Shown: positions 1-11,640 of the stretch, piece after piece | Layout: each line of letters starts with the position of its first letter | Position numbering within the stretch: position 1 is the stretch's first letter | Assembly: GCA_019155185.1 (NCBI GenBank) | Contig: CM032794.1 | Span: forward strand, 9,091,988 to 9,155,987 | Length of the DNA: 64,000 bases | DNA from: Beaufortia kweichowensis | Lineage: Eukaryota > Chordata > Actinopteri > Cypriniformes > Gastromyzontidae | Direction of reading: 5' to 3' | Translations under genes and position numbers: made by a program | The notes under the pieces: generated by a model | What the model saw: the letters and a program-made list of their open reading frames with translations, nothing else | Told to the model about the DNA's origin: nothing | The model's database searches: none

Positions 1-355
1 TGTCAGTCTCCAAAGACCTTCCCCTGGTAATATTGAACACAAATACAGAATGAGATGTGAGGTAAATTATAGCTACACAGAGTCTACAGACACACAGATG
101 TGAATACAGGAGATGGAGAGATTCTAGTCTGACAGTCTGATGTATAAGCCCAAAGATGTATCAAAGACGCCTGTGCGCACGTTTCACGGCGGGTGTGCGT
201 TAGCGGCACGCTCGGTCTGTGAGGAGTGCAGTCTGGGGAGGCTTCTGTTGTATTTAAAGTGTGTGTTCTCTGGAGTTTCAAAGCTTGAGCAGACAGAACG
301 AAATCTGCAAAACAGTTGGGGATCACTTGTACCTGTAACGCACACAGGCTTGTAA
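1..355. other. unique non-coding DNA, nothing recognised
   Basis: Mixed-composition DNA with no repeat, splice pattern or domain-bearing frame that I recognise. A reverse-strand frame runs through part of it (184-615, 143 codons) but has no recognisable domain and looks like chance. Confidence 0.5.
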
Positions 356-745
356 TTGCTCTGCGACTTCATCTCAGCGGTGAGAGAGGAGGAACCAATT
401 AAAAGCCAAATACGGCCTATGAAATGTCCACTAAAAATAGCCACCCGAGCCGTGTCTGCCGTGAGTTGTGACAAATCGTGGCAGGTGGAATTTAGGGAAT
501 AGTGTTGTATGGTTATAAATAAATGCTTGAATGTGTCGCCTTTGAGTACGAATGAAATGTTGCAAGCAGTGATTATAAGGCAGGTATCAGCGGTAGTTCT
601 CTCAAAGGAGGCCATGTTTAGAGATCCAGGCCCTCCAGCAGCTGCATGCAGGTGATGTCTGTGGGAAATTAGGCAAGCTGAGGCTTGTTATTGTGTTGTG
701 GCTGATGAAGCAGTGGGCTTTCTCACACGCTGATAAGCTTTCTCA
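356..745. promoter_or_regulatory. conserved-element-like block
   Basis: Repeat-free, complex sequence of balanced composition with AATTA/TAAT cores, a PstI-like CAGCTGCATGCAG stretch near 640 and an AAATTAGGCAAGCTG stretch near 666. The texture resembles vertebrate conserved non-coding elements. Seen: complexity and absence of repeats. Inferred: regulatory role. No conservation could be measured. Confidence 0.25.
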
Positions 746-1087
746 GTTCTCCATGTTAATTTAGTTCATCTTTTTTGCATGAGCAAGTAATGAAAATTTG
801 CCAAGAACGCAGCTTTATTGTATGCTGAAAAAACACCAGAATACTAAGATGATTTTGAATGTTATAGTTCTTGCTGGATGGAAATGCTATTGTGTTGTTA
901 TCTTATATAGGTTATCTCAGATTGTCTCCATAAAGCACATTCATCCATCGTCCAGTGGGCTAATGTGTCTTCTGAAGTAAAACTTTTTTGTGAGAGAAAA
1001 TGACTATTTATTTATTTATTCATGCTATTTATTATTTTACACTTATTTAACAAACAATACATTGTGTAAAATAACGGTTGAGTGTAA
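746..1087. other. AT-rich spacer with short TTTA tract
   Basis: AT-rich sequence leading up to the MITE that starts at 1088. It holds a short imperfect (TTTA)n run at about 1005-1035. No coding signal was recognised. Confidence 0.5.
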
Positions 1088-1463
1088 TTTATAACTTTAA
1101 AGGATTAGTTTACCTACATACTGTATGACATTTCTACAATAATTTACACACTGTCATGTCATGCCAGATGTGTATGACTTAAGATTTAGAAATTAGTACA
1201 CTGCAAATTCATGAAAACAAACTAATGAGCATGTTCTATGTGTCATATGCACATTTCGGCACAAGACACGTAAGAACCATTAGGATTCAAAGTTATCGAC
1301 GTGCAGTCCATGCTTATTGGTTAGTTTCATTAATATGATTTTATTTATAAAATCATATACGTCTAAATCATATAAGTCATACATTTAGGATGGCATGAGG
1401 CTGAATAGATTATGATAGAATCTTCAGTGAAATTTCAGTGAACGGTTCCTTTAAAGTTATAAA
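1088..1463. mobile_element. MITE with perfect 17-bp terminal inverted repeats
   Basis: The 17 bases at 1088-1104 (TTTATAACTTTAAAGGA) recur as an exact reverse complement at 1447-1463, bounding a 376-bp element with no coding frame. Sub-terminal sequence is also palindromic: GTCATGCCAGATGTGTATGACTT near 1155 mirrors AAGTCATACATTTAGGATGGCAT near 1375 with mismatches. This is the architecture of a non-autonomous DNA transposon. The outer TTTATAA may include target-site sequence. Superfamily is not assigned. Confidence 0.75.
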
Positions 1464-1860
1464 CTACAGTTTCGTGACTCTTTGCATATGGTTTAAATTA
1501 AGACGTTGACATGACAATTGCAAGGGGGTCAAGTCATCTGTCACTCTCTCCCGTATTGTTACTTATAATGCGATAATGGTCAGTTCCTTCAATAGCACCT
1601 CATACTAGACAGGGTCAAAGTTCAATCCATTAGCCTTGGTGACATGGCTAATTATGAGGTCAGGGAGAGATAGCCTAAGGTGTAATTTCATAGGGGCAGA
1701 GGTCAAATCGGAATGTGATGTTGAGTCTCTCTGGGGTCACGGACTTGTTTCCTTGTTCTCTTCAGTCCTGGTGCCACAAATGTCTTCACAGAGACTTGAA
1801 ACCTATGGGAAAGAATTTCAGTCTCTCACATTTGCAGATCTCTCCACTTTTCAGAAGTGA
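1464..1860. promoter_or_regulatory. conserved-element-like block
   Basis: Complex, repeat-free sequence, strongest at about 1610-1720, where GACATGGCTAATTATGAGG supplies a TAATTA homeodomain-type core followed by GGTGTAATTTCATAGG. A 74-codon frame at 1636-1860 has no recognisable domain. The enhancer role is inferred from texture only. Confidence 0.28.
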
Positions 1861-2529
1861 CCACTAACCTAAATATTGTTTTAACCAGTCATGCAACCCT
1901 TGTGCCATGCTTAAATCTCTGCTGTGTGTGTGTGGGTGGGTGGCATATGAACGTAATTAAAATCCCATTATTGTGCTATATTTTCCCTGTGTTGGACACT
2001 TGATCCTGATGGGTGAATTCTGTGCTGATTTAACTTTTCTATCATTTTTTAAGCTTTTGACTGCTGTCCACTCTGATTAGGCCACAAGTTGTTTCTCAAC
2101 AGTATGTTTTCATTTCCCATCTCCAGCAGCACTTCTAAAGATTGGATGTTTGAGTGCTCTGTAATTGAAACTGAAACTTGGCCATGCATTATGGATTATA
2201 AGTACTAGACCTTATTTGAATATGCATCGCACAGTCCACCAAAGTGGATTGCCTCTCTATGAGCGCATGAGTGCTGATCTGAATAATGAAAACACCCAAT
2301 CTGGATTGAGGCTTGAATTCGGTCTAGACATTTAGGTGTCGTAAGTCTAGCGTTCAGTGCGTTAATGTCTTATACATGATTGTTTTCTTCGTTCCTTTGT
2401 TTCCATCCACATTAGTGCTTTACAAGTTATCGTGGAAGACAGAGGTGTGTGTGTATGTGTAAGTGTGTGTTGATTGGATGAAACCGATAAACGGATGAGT
2501 CGGTTTACTCTAGCATTTATAGAGAAACG
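1861..2529. other. unique spacer with two short TG-rich tracts
   Basis: Ordinary non-coding DNA. Short imperfect (TG)n runs lie at about 1923-1942 and 2443-2470. The piece 2095-2260 is repeat-free and contains GTAATTGAAACTGAAAC and ATTATGGATTATAAG, so it may be regulatory, but support is weak. Confidence 0.4.
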
Positions 2530-2830
2530 TTTCATCAACTGGCTTTGTGACCGGTCCAACCATGTGCCAAAGCTCATCAGTCCTCACGCCATGTTTGATG
2601 ATCGTCCTCTCCGGCACCACGAGAGCCGGAGATGCACAGGGGATGCGACGGGACTAACAAGTACGTGAGTATAAAGCAGTTGGGCGTCGACTTACCAGCT
2701 GGCTTTTTGCTCAGCGGTGTGACAAAACGACTCTTTCCCATTTGTGGGTTTCCCTCGTTGCATGCTACCCGTGCTCGAGGCTGTCACGGCGTGCAGGGAA
2801 AACAAGTAAACCATTACCGTTCATTTTGAA
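2530..2830. other. CpG-dense unique block with GC hairpin
   Basis: CpG dinucleotides are clearly more frequent here than in flanking DNA. A perfect 8-bp stem, TCTCCGGC at 2608-2615 and GCCGGAGA at 2625-2632, encloses a 9-nt loop. A GTGAGT donor-like string follows at 2666. Short frames cross the block on the plus strand but show no domain. It could be an unmethylated regulatory element or part of an exon; neither is established. Confidence 0.35.
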
Positions 2831-3651
2831 CAACATTAATCCCACTGTAATGAAGATGGTGTTGTATTTGCTCAGCGGCGCTGTGCACACAGGATCAGGG
2901 GGTAAATTCTGTGAGTAAACAAACGCTGATTGATTCTGAGAATTTTTGCAGAAACCTATGACTTCATTTGAGGAAGTGCTTGATTAGCAGTAGGGAATGT
3001 TGACCATTGCCATTTTTCTGAAAGAAAAGAGAACATCCTTCTTTTTTTTTACCACTCACACACAAACACACGTGTGCCACACATGTGTGCAGATACATTC
3101 ACTCACACAAAATTGCCACTTGGCCATCTTCAGTGATTACAGCGAAATATAATTACGTTTTCCTGACAAACAATCCTCAGGTGGTTTTTCCTCCTGCTCT
3201 TGGAAAATACTTCAAAATGGTTTGAAAGTCAGTTTGAAGTCACTACATAACGTCATTCTTACCTCATATTGTCTTATTCAAAGGCTCCACAGTTTGCATC
3301 TTCTCAGCGTCATTCCAATTGAAGTGCGGTAAAACAAAAACATCAGTGGCTGGAGGTGCTTCCTTGGAGAAATGCTTTTTAATGTTGGGTTGTTTGAAGC
3401 TGCACCTCTGTGAAATTCTCATTTTGAGAGAATACACACTGTTTTCATAGGGTACAAGTGAGCAAAGTGATGAACTGTCAGAGAGGTGAAGTTTGAGTAT
3501 GAATTTTGCTGTGAAGAACGACTGATGCACCCACATGTCTGATGCCTGTTCATGATGTGCTTAGTGAAGGCTGCATTACATGCTCTCTGGTTGAAATGTT
3601 GATGCTTGCTCTCAAATACACACTTCAACAGGGATAAAAAACGGAAAAATA
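2831..3651. other. unique spacer with one regulatory-like stretch
   Basis: The piece 2910-3010 is complex and repeat-free. A T tract and a CA/TG-rich stretch (about 3042-3092) contain the palindrome CACACGTGTG at 3067-3076, an E-box core. Reverse-strand frames at 3264-3536 and 3419-3664 look like chance. Nothing else was recognised. Confidence 0.4.
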
Positions 3652-3930
3652 TACTGCTGGTCAAAAGTTTAAGGTCACTTGACTGATGTGTTTTTAATGA
3701 TGTTAAAAACCTTTTGATCTAAAGGGGAATGAAATGAAGTATGGAGATGAAAATTTAATTATCCCAACATATTTATTTCTAGAATGTAATTTTGTATTGA
3801 ATAATGTTCATTGAAAATGTTATTTCTTATGTAATTTTGGATTGAATAATTGAAAAAAAGCGAATGTATATGACTTTCTTCATTGCGTTTGTGTTATTTG
3901 GATGAGTTTACTATTTTAAAATGTGAATTT
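3652..3930 (+). mobile_element. degraded non-autonomous Tc1-type element, 5' part
   Basis: The start, TACTGCTGGTCAAAAGTTT, followed by a CACTTGACTGATGTG-like and a CCTTTTGATCT block, matches my memory of the terminal sequence of a widespread teleost Tc1/mariner-derived element. The later stretch around 3895-3930 resembles the far-end interior of the same family, suggesting internal deletion. I see no matching right terminal repeat, so the copy is broken. The family assignment is from memory. Confidence 0.55.
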
Positions 3931-5690
3931 TAGAACTTTGAGGTTATATTGTTACACACAATTGTGTTTTTGCATGAATACACGCCTCATGATGTCCAGC
4001 CTAGAGAGAATGTGTTGATAGCAGTTATCACCAAACTGTTAAGCATTAAGAAAGATCTGGAAAAGGATTAATGTGATTACCAGTCAATACCAATTACAAC
4101 AAGCTGAAGCCCTGTATCCAGGTCTCATTAACGTAGCTGTTAGCACAGACAGACCTGTTTATTTTTAGCTGAGGGGCAGGGCGGGGTAAAGGTGCAGGGG
4201 GCAGTGTGGGTGGACTATTGATTAGAACCGTGTGCTCATATGTTGGAGGGACCGGACTGACCTTGGTTAATGACCGAGTAGAGGTGATGAGTACTGGCTC
4301 AGCTGTGTCTGCTGTTTGCTATCATCTCACCTATAACATCACACAGAGAAACAGCGTTCACGTGACTGAGAGCTCTATGCAGTATGTGGAAGATGATACT
4401 ACAGTATGATGTTTTGTTTTAGCTACTGCAATGGCTTTTTAAAGCAGGACAGAAATAAAGTCAAAGTGGTATATAATAAATGAAGATGGCAATGGTGTTT
4501 GTGGAGTTGGTGAGATCTTGATAGATTTTAATGTGTTCATCTGGTATTTGCTGTTGTTGTGTGTTTTTTTGCTGCTCTCTTCCGGGTTAATTGCAGTGTA
4601 ACTTTAATAACTTTAATTTAGACATTGCAGTAGATTACTAGTAGATTATACTTGATATACCTGAATTTTATAGGTGTAATATCGCCTCAAATAGAACACT
4701 AAGCAGGGTTTTCCTAACTTTATGTAGGCTGCACCGTAAGGGCTTAACTAAATGCAAATCAATGAAAATTATTTTGTATATTTTTGATGTTTTTGCCTTT
4801 TACATGTCTTCCCAATGTGACCTTCGTCAGACTGAAGTGCGATCCACAGTTCACGGGTGAAGTTTGCTCACACAGCGCCTGATAGCCCCTGCTGTATTCT
4901 GCTATGTAAGCAAAACTACAACCTACACTTCATTTTTAGTTCATCATCCAAGTGCATCATCCAGTTTTATGGCACTTATTGTTGGAATTTTAATCTGAAC
5001 ATGCCACTCAAACTCTATTTTACACCATTTTGTGGTAAAGTGTATTTGATTTGGGACAAAAAAATCTTGGTAGCATCTTAGGAGATATATATGTATTAGT
5101 TTTCTAAAATGCATTCATTGTGTAATTATGGATTCTCACAAATGTGTTTCTATTAGAGTCCACATTTATACAAATAACTTGTTCTAAGAGCCATCACCTT
5201 TATTTCGATTGCAGACTAGAAGACTGTGTGGAGCAAAAGGCTAAAGCTCATTATAATTTAGTATCCTATTATTTCGCAATATCTGTAACTGCATCCACCA
5301 TGCTAATGAATTGCTACATTAATGCCATTTGCTAATATCCATCCATTTAGACACAGATTACTGCGTTGTAAATAAAGCGGTTTTGAATGGGGCAGGAGTC
5401 TGAATGCAGAGCCTGGTGATGGATGAAGAAAAGACTTCAAAAATAACCTTCAGAGAGTCCTGATAGGGAGAGGAGGGAGGTTGGCAGGTTGATGAGACAC
5501 ACACACATAGTGAAAGCATACCAAAACATCATCATTTTCTTTTCTCTCTCACTATTAAGTTTTGGAAAGTATTTCTGTGACCCTCATCTTCAAATAGTCA
5601 GAATGTGGGAATATTTTTCCACAACTCCCCCCGAAGTCAAACCAAGATCAACAGAATATAAGTATATAACATTTAGCTAGATGGTGGTTT
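3931..5690. other. unique spacer with homeodomain-like block at about 4000-4170
   Basis: The piece 4000-4170 is repeat-free and carries GGATTAATGTGATTAC at 4065-4080 (two ATTA cores in bicoid/Otx-like context) and CCAATTACAAC just after, so it may be an enhancer. The rest (4170-5690) is AT-rich non-coding DNA with only short chance frames. Confidence 0.35.
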
Positions 5691-6340
5691 CTCACAGTCA
5701 GCCTTCCTCCTCCCTCTCTGAATTTATATCTCCCTGGAAAATGAATCCGTAGAAGGTCAGACTCCAATCAGGATTCCCACAGCATTCCCGTCTAAACGCA
5801 AACGGAGAAAGCTATCAGCCTGAGCCAACGTGCGCCTTATTGAAATAAATGAGGCTTCATTAGGAGCGCAAAATAGATGGCGTTGCACATTAAAACTGTC
5901 TCGCTGATTTCTCACCAGCACATGCCAAGATGGAGGGTTTACTATGTTTTCTCTTGATCCTTGTACAGCAAGAGACAGATGTTGTGTTTGAAAATTTCCT
6001 TTTACAATAAATTATTACTTCCCCTGCTTTGACTTAATCGACGGGGGGAATCTTCCCAAAATTCAAAACAAAGGGGCTGTCGGAAATGTGCAGATAGATG
6101 TCCAGATGCCTCGTGGAACAGCAGGCGCAGTGAAATTCCAAAAAAAGAAATATGTTAGTAATGGAATCCAATGCCTCATATCTTTCTCCACTGACATTTT
6201 TATTCTTTCTAACATAATGTCAGAGGAGATGAGACAGTTAAAGAGATTGACCATGAAACGATGGGCAGACTACAGTCAAACGGGCTTGTTTTCGATTATA
6301 GGTATGCACGAGGTAAAAAAAAAATGATAGAAGAGATAAA
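5691..6340. promoter_or_regulatory. conserved-element-like block
   Basis: About 5740-5935 is complex, with elevated CpG and strings such as AACGTGCGCCTTATTG, AAATAAATGAGGC and TGCACATTAAAACTG. A short poly(A) occurs at about 6314-6325. Overlapping 60-80 codon frames exist on both strands at 6063-6327 without domains. The enhancer role is inferred. Confidence 0.3.
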
Positions 6341-7740
6341 ACTAGTGCAGTGATGATAGAATAAAGGGGGACATGGAGGTTGAATTGTGAGCCAAATAAA
6401 AGACATCAAGCCTGCATGCACACATCTGGCATCCGTGTAGAGTAGTGTGTGTTGGTTTAAGCGGAACCTCATACATCAATGAGTGATTTCAGCACATTGA
6501 CTGTAAAGTTATTGGTTATGGAGGTTATAGCGAGGACATTTGTTTTTAAGAGAAGACATCTGCTTGGCTTTGGCTGCTCTGTAAAGCTTAGCCTGCTGCT
6601 TAAACCTAAATCCACATGCCTGTTTAGAGGAAAGAGACTCTTGAGTCATGAGCTGCGGTATCTAGGTTGCTGTATGACACGCAATTACTTCCCCTGATTA
6701 TTATACTTCCGGTGGAAGGGGCGATGTTAGGGTTTTCAGACTGTACTCAAGTTTTTTTGTGTTTGGCCTTCATCACTGTTGTAATGGAGCTTTGAGTTTT
6801 TGCGTGTCTAATGGAAACGTTTTCGTGTCTGGCATGTATCTGCCACAAGTGTACATTACAAAATGTCTGTCTCACTCAAAAAAGGGTTCTGTTTTTAGCA
6901 TATTATGCGAATGTGTTCGTATCGTGAGCGTGCGTGAGTCAGAGAGACTTCAAGACCTTTTCAAAAGAGCACGAGCAAAGCCGTGCAAAGTAGAGGATAA
7001 CGGAGTGTGCAGTCATCGATTCTCATTTTTAGAAGTGGCTGTGCTCTTTCCACAATGAATGGCCACGAAAACGCACACACTTCTAGCCATCAGTGTGTGA
7101 CACTGCGTCCGTTTGACTTCTGAAGTTCATCTTTCAATTGCAGGGTCTTTAGAGAAAGTTCACGTATGAAGTCGCTTTGGAAACGAGCTGCAGAGACCCG
7201 ACTGGCTGATAAAGGGAGTTCAGAACAGGTTTTAGTACAGAGAATCACCTATTTGCTACTCCAGATAGAAGACAGGCTTCATGTTCTGCCAAGGAAAAGA
7301 AAAAGATACATTCTGATCTATAGGCAGGAACAAGATGATGTGTGATATTAAACTGGTTATCTATGTATTTGCTTTCCAGTCAGGCTTGAAGCGTTTTGGA
7401 TCTGTTGCATGCAGTAAGATCAATCTACTGACATGTGATGTTTTGCAAGCGAGCATGTGTCTCTAGGAAATTGAGACAGTGTGTGTTAAAGTGAAAGAGA
7501 CAGAAAGAAGGAAGTGTGTAAGGGAGTAATATCAGCCTTCAGTCACTAACCCAAGTCTCTTATGAAGTACACAAAAAAAGGTCAGCACACACTAAAGAAT
7601 CCTCTGATGAAAGTGACAGAAGTGAAATTGAAAAAGTCAAGAGCGGTTGACCTTCCAATGTCACCTGAGAAAAATAAAACAGAGAATATATATCATACTG
7701 TGCAAAAGCACATTACATGCTTCATGAAAGCTAGGATTTT
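6341..7740. other. unique non-coding DNA, nothing recognised
   Basis: Several frames of 70-100 codons occur (for example 6759-7058, 99 codons) but none has a domain, signal or convincing splice context. No dispersed repeat was recognised. Confidence 0.45.
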
Positions 7741-8339
7741 AAAGACATTTCTTTATATGTTTTGTCTATAATACTCGAGTGAGATTTTTGTATGAATATG
7801 AAGTCCTACAACAGACAGGATTACTCAAACAGACGCCTGATCTTACATCATTGAGTCAGTGTGATGAAGAAACTAGTAAAACAGACCAAATTCATAACAA
7901 CTGTGGCAACTTTACTGGAAACTACAGTACTGTGAAAATGTGATGTCTAGAAGTATGTTTTATTTACCAGTTAACTTAATATATTAACATACAACAATTT
8001 GGTGTGACCACTCTGTGACTCACTTGTACACTTGCAGGTTGTTACAAGCATCTTTGACAGTTCTATATTATAATATAATACTATATAAATATAATATCCT
8101 TATATATATGTATATTTATATGTTTGCTCTGCTACATTTGTTATGAATTTAGTCTTTCTCAGTTGTTTCTTCATCACACTGACTCGATGATGTAAGATCA
8201 GATGTCTGTGTGGGTAATCCTGTCTGTTGTAGAACTTGTAAATCCCACTTGAGTATTATAGTTATGGCAAAAAATGTTTGTAAATCTATATTGATGTTTT
8301 TCCTGACGATCTAAAACAAAACATATAAACAAATGTCTA
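7741..8339. mobile_element. large foldback (long inverted repeat) element
   Basis: The arm at 7741-7900 is the near reverse complement of 8140-8339. Matching blocks include CTACAACAGACAGGATTAC (from about 7805) against GTAATCCTGTCTGTTGTAG (to about 8232), and TCTTACATCAT/GAGTCAGTGTGATGAAG against CTTCATCACACTGACTC/ATGATGTAAGA. The right arm carries roughly 50 extra bases near 8270-8315. The loop (about 7901-8139) is AT-rich and non-coding. The form fits a foldback or long-TIR MITE; the family is not recognised. A transcript would form a hairpin of well over 100 bp. Confidence 0.85.
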
Positions 8340-10235
8340 GCTAATATGTACCTAGCTAAAATATACTATATAAGTATGTACATATACATATATTTATGTA
8401 TATATAGGTTTAAAAGAAGGTTAGATGGTTTAAGATCACCTTTTTTTCTCAAGATGAGCTACTGGGTCCATTTTTTATTTTCTCTGCAAGAAAAAAAACA
8501 CCGAGAATTCTGGGTGTAACGCTGTCCATACTGCAACCATAATGGAGAATACATTTGCTGGCACACATCACTTTGGTTTGCAATGGAAGGGCCATGAAAG
8601 GGATGGATTTGTTCTCTGAGAATTTGTTTGTTGAGCATGGCGCTCTCAGCTGTCAAAATGAGTTGGGGTGAAAACTATAAATGTTAGTTTGCCATAGCTG
8701 ACAGGTCAAAACATGCATTTCAATACCCAAGTGACTAGGCCATCTCTCTCTGACTCCAACCTTTGTATCAAAGCTCATTGATAGACAGCTGCACAATGTG
8801 GAAACTCTTTCTCCCATACAACACAGAACCAAGTGCATCTTCACCTGCCATATAGCAGTGGTGTAATATCACATTAACTGGGCCTGTCAGTGCTCGAGCA
8901 AGCCAGTCAGGTGACTGTATGTGCCCTTTAAAGTAACCCATACTGACAGCATGAATGTTTTCTTCTGCTTCACTCTAAGAATACTTCTCAATAACAACTG
9001 ACTGTCCTTAAAGCTGGTGATAGTTAGATGTTTGATATGACCCCAGTGACACTAGATTTTTTACACAAAATGGCAGAACTAGTTGATGGGTAAGGGTTTT
9101 AAAGGAGTGTTTTTTTTTTCTCCAGGGTTGCCAGAGGTGCCCAAAAGCCACAAGGGAATTAATTGGAACCAAATGAAAGGCTGTGGTGTTCCAGACCCTC
9201 TTAAACAACACTCTTCAGAACCAAACACTACACCACCCAACAAATCCTGGGCATTGCTGTTGTTGGAGAGATTTTACTTGTTGAATTTTTTTTGTGCAGT
9301 TTTTGGAGGCACTAGGTATGTACTCTGGCTCTGGAATAAAGCTTAAAGGGGTTCTACAAGTCCCAGCTGCTCATACAGCTCATCATGGACATAAGCTTGA
9401 ATAATCACATTCTTTTAAACTGGACAAGCGAACTAAACAACAGCTTTCACCAGCAAGAGTTGCAATAACAAATGCAATTCCTCAACTTTGTGTGCCAAAC
9501 AGGAACAAACATGAAGTTTGACCTGACTCTGAATTCCGATGAATCAGAGACTGTTTTGCAATTTGAATAACCCATGAGTCAAAGTTAAGCAGGTCTATTT
9601 CACCACAGCCAAGTTTTACAAGTATGATTTATGTAAATTTCTATTTTGTGGTGCCTCAGCAACATACTGGAATAAGGAGAAGAATATTAGGAGACATTTA
9701 TATTTGATTCATGCAAAAGTCACAGTTCAGTGCTGCTTTTTGTCCCCAAATATATTTAAAAATATACTCATTATAGTAATAGGACTGTGTTACTTTATTT
9801 GGTGTTATTTTGTATGGAGTCGTTCCTTCTGAACTACATCCTTTTGCCCAAACAAATAAACAAGGAAAATATGTAGAGCCATTTCCTTTGAGATCTCCTT
9901 AGGCATCAACAAATCTCAACAAGTTTTCCAAATTCACCAAGACCAGAAGAAGATGAAATGTGCTTTTACATTTTATAGCTCTAGTTGCATGATCCTATTC
10001 TGTCTTTCTCCATTCATTTTATATTAACACTGCACCTTGGTCAAGACACCATTCAACGTGTAGAAGAACACTGGTGGCTTTCTTGAAGCCTCTGACACAT
10101 TGTTTTCCTTGGAAAAACGGTAATACCAGTTAAAACAAATTCATTCTTTTTTAAATGTAAGCCACTGAACTGATGTAATGCACTGACTGGTGGAAGAGAG
10201 AGATTAAGGGGCTGTGGAGAGTGGTGGACAAATCT
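8340..10235. other. unique AT-rich non-coding DNA
   Basis: No repeat family, RNA gene or exon was recognised. Frames of 60-87 codons (for example 9083-9346) have no domains. T tracts occur near 8443 and 9109. Confidence 0.45.
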
Positions 10236-10400
10236 CATTTAAAAATGGCAGTAAGGACATGCATAATTCAAACCCATTACAGGGTGCGGCTCCATTGCTC
10301 AACGTTAATTGAGATTCTCACATCTGATCCAGAAAGACTTCCTGTTTAACGTCACACAAGAGCGAACACTTCTGGCATGAGGACATGACATAAATGAAAA
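10236..10400. promoter_or_regulatory. conserved-element-like block
   Basis: Repeat-free and complex, with AACGTTAATTGAGATTC near 10300 (TTAATTGA homeodomain-like core) and a GTGCGGCTCCATTG stretch just before it. Role inferred. Confidence 0.25.
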
Positions 10401-11399
10401 TTTCTTTCCTTAAGAATAATGCATGTATGTCAGGGGGAAGTGCATTAGGTGCAATGTAATTACGCATATACAGTATTTGTTAAAAATAGTCATGGGCTTA
10501 ATGGATGAGACATGGTTTCACTAATTTATCTAAAACCATTTGATAAATCCCTCTCTGTTCTCCATTCCTTTTCTCCTGTCAGAAATGGCCTTTTTTACTG
10601 TGACAGACAGTGGCTCAGTACTTGTTTACAGCATTTCTGTGCTTGTGCGGTAGCCGGCGTGTGGTTGCATTGTCAGTGTGAGTTTTTGTCTACAGCAGGT
10701 GTACTCAGCTGTGAAGAACATCTCATTGAAGCAGATTTTGAGTGAGTTTTGGTTCTTTTGTGACTCCCGCTTCTTATATTTATATTATTGTGCAACTGTT
10801 CTTTCACAAAAACATTTACTGTTATCCCCTGAAGTTTTAAATTAACTTGATAAGTAAAAGAAATCTAAAGTTTTTATCTAAAGTGATGCAAATGCATTGT
10901 ATGACTAAAGTTTTGGTTAACTTAGCTTTGTTTTTGAAAAGCAATATGTGTTTGTGTCTTGGATTTTCGTATGCTGAAAATAGTTCCATAGCTGGATCCA
11001 GCCATAGGGCAGGGTTATGTCATCAGCTTTGACTTCCACCCATCATCTCTTGCGAGTTATTGCAGCGGTTTTCAGCTCAATCAATGTAACTATAATGATG
11101 AATTCAAGAGTTATTCAAGTGATGATTTCTGAATTGCATCTGTGTGAATGAAATACTAATTTAAAAAGCTACATTATACATTATACAATATACATTACTA
11201 CCAGGCTAATATTAAAAAGCCACTGTGATTTGTTTTCTGCTGTCTAAAATTATAGTAAAACAAGTCTGATGTGCTTAAATGGTGCCCTCTATCCATAATT
11301 ATCTTCCCATTTCTTACAATGAACATTAGATTTTTAATTAGCTGCATTACAATCATTTGTATAGTTGATTAAACTAAGTATCTTGCTTTTTACTTGTAT
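10401..11399. other. unique AT-rich spacer
   Basis: Non-coding AT-rich DNA. Frames at 10512-10745 and 10847-11032 have no recognisable domain. No repeats were recognised. Confidence 0.45.
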
Positions 11400-11640
11400 G
11401 ATAATCACTGCACACCAAATGCCCCCAAACATCAAGCTGCGCTCTCTTTTTGTGTAATAGACCTGAAAGAGGCCTGATTGCTTTTCCATCCCGTCTGCAA
11501 AGTACAGGAAAATTTGCCCTCGACCTCCATGCCGTCATTCCTGCTTCTCTGTTTTGGAGGTTAAATTCTACTGACCAGCGTCTGGATCTGGCATGTTTTA
11601 TTTGGACAACTCTTGATCTATGGCTAAATTAAAACTCGCC
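11400..11640. promoter_or_regulatory. complex unique block
   Basis: Composition becomes more balanced and codon-like between 11430 and 11630, and a 60-codon frame (11450-11632) spans it, but there is no domain and no clear splice pair. It is more like a conserved non-coding element than an exon. Confidence 0.22.

Noticed and set aside
184..615. 143-codon reverse-strand frame
   Set aside because: No recognisable domain; it overlaps a conserved-element-like block and has no supporting splice or promoter signal.
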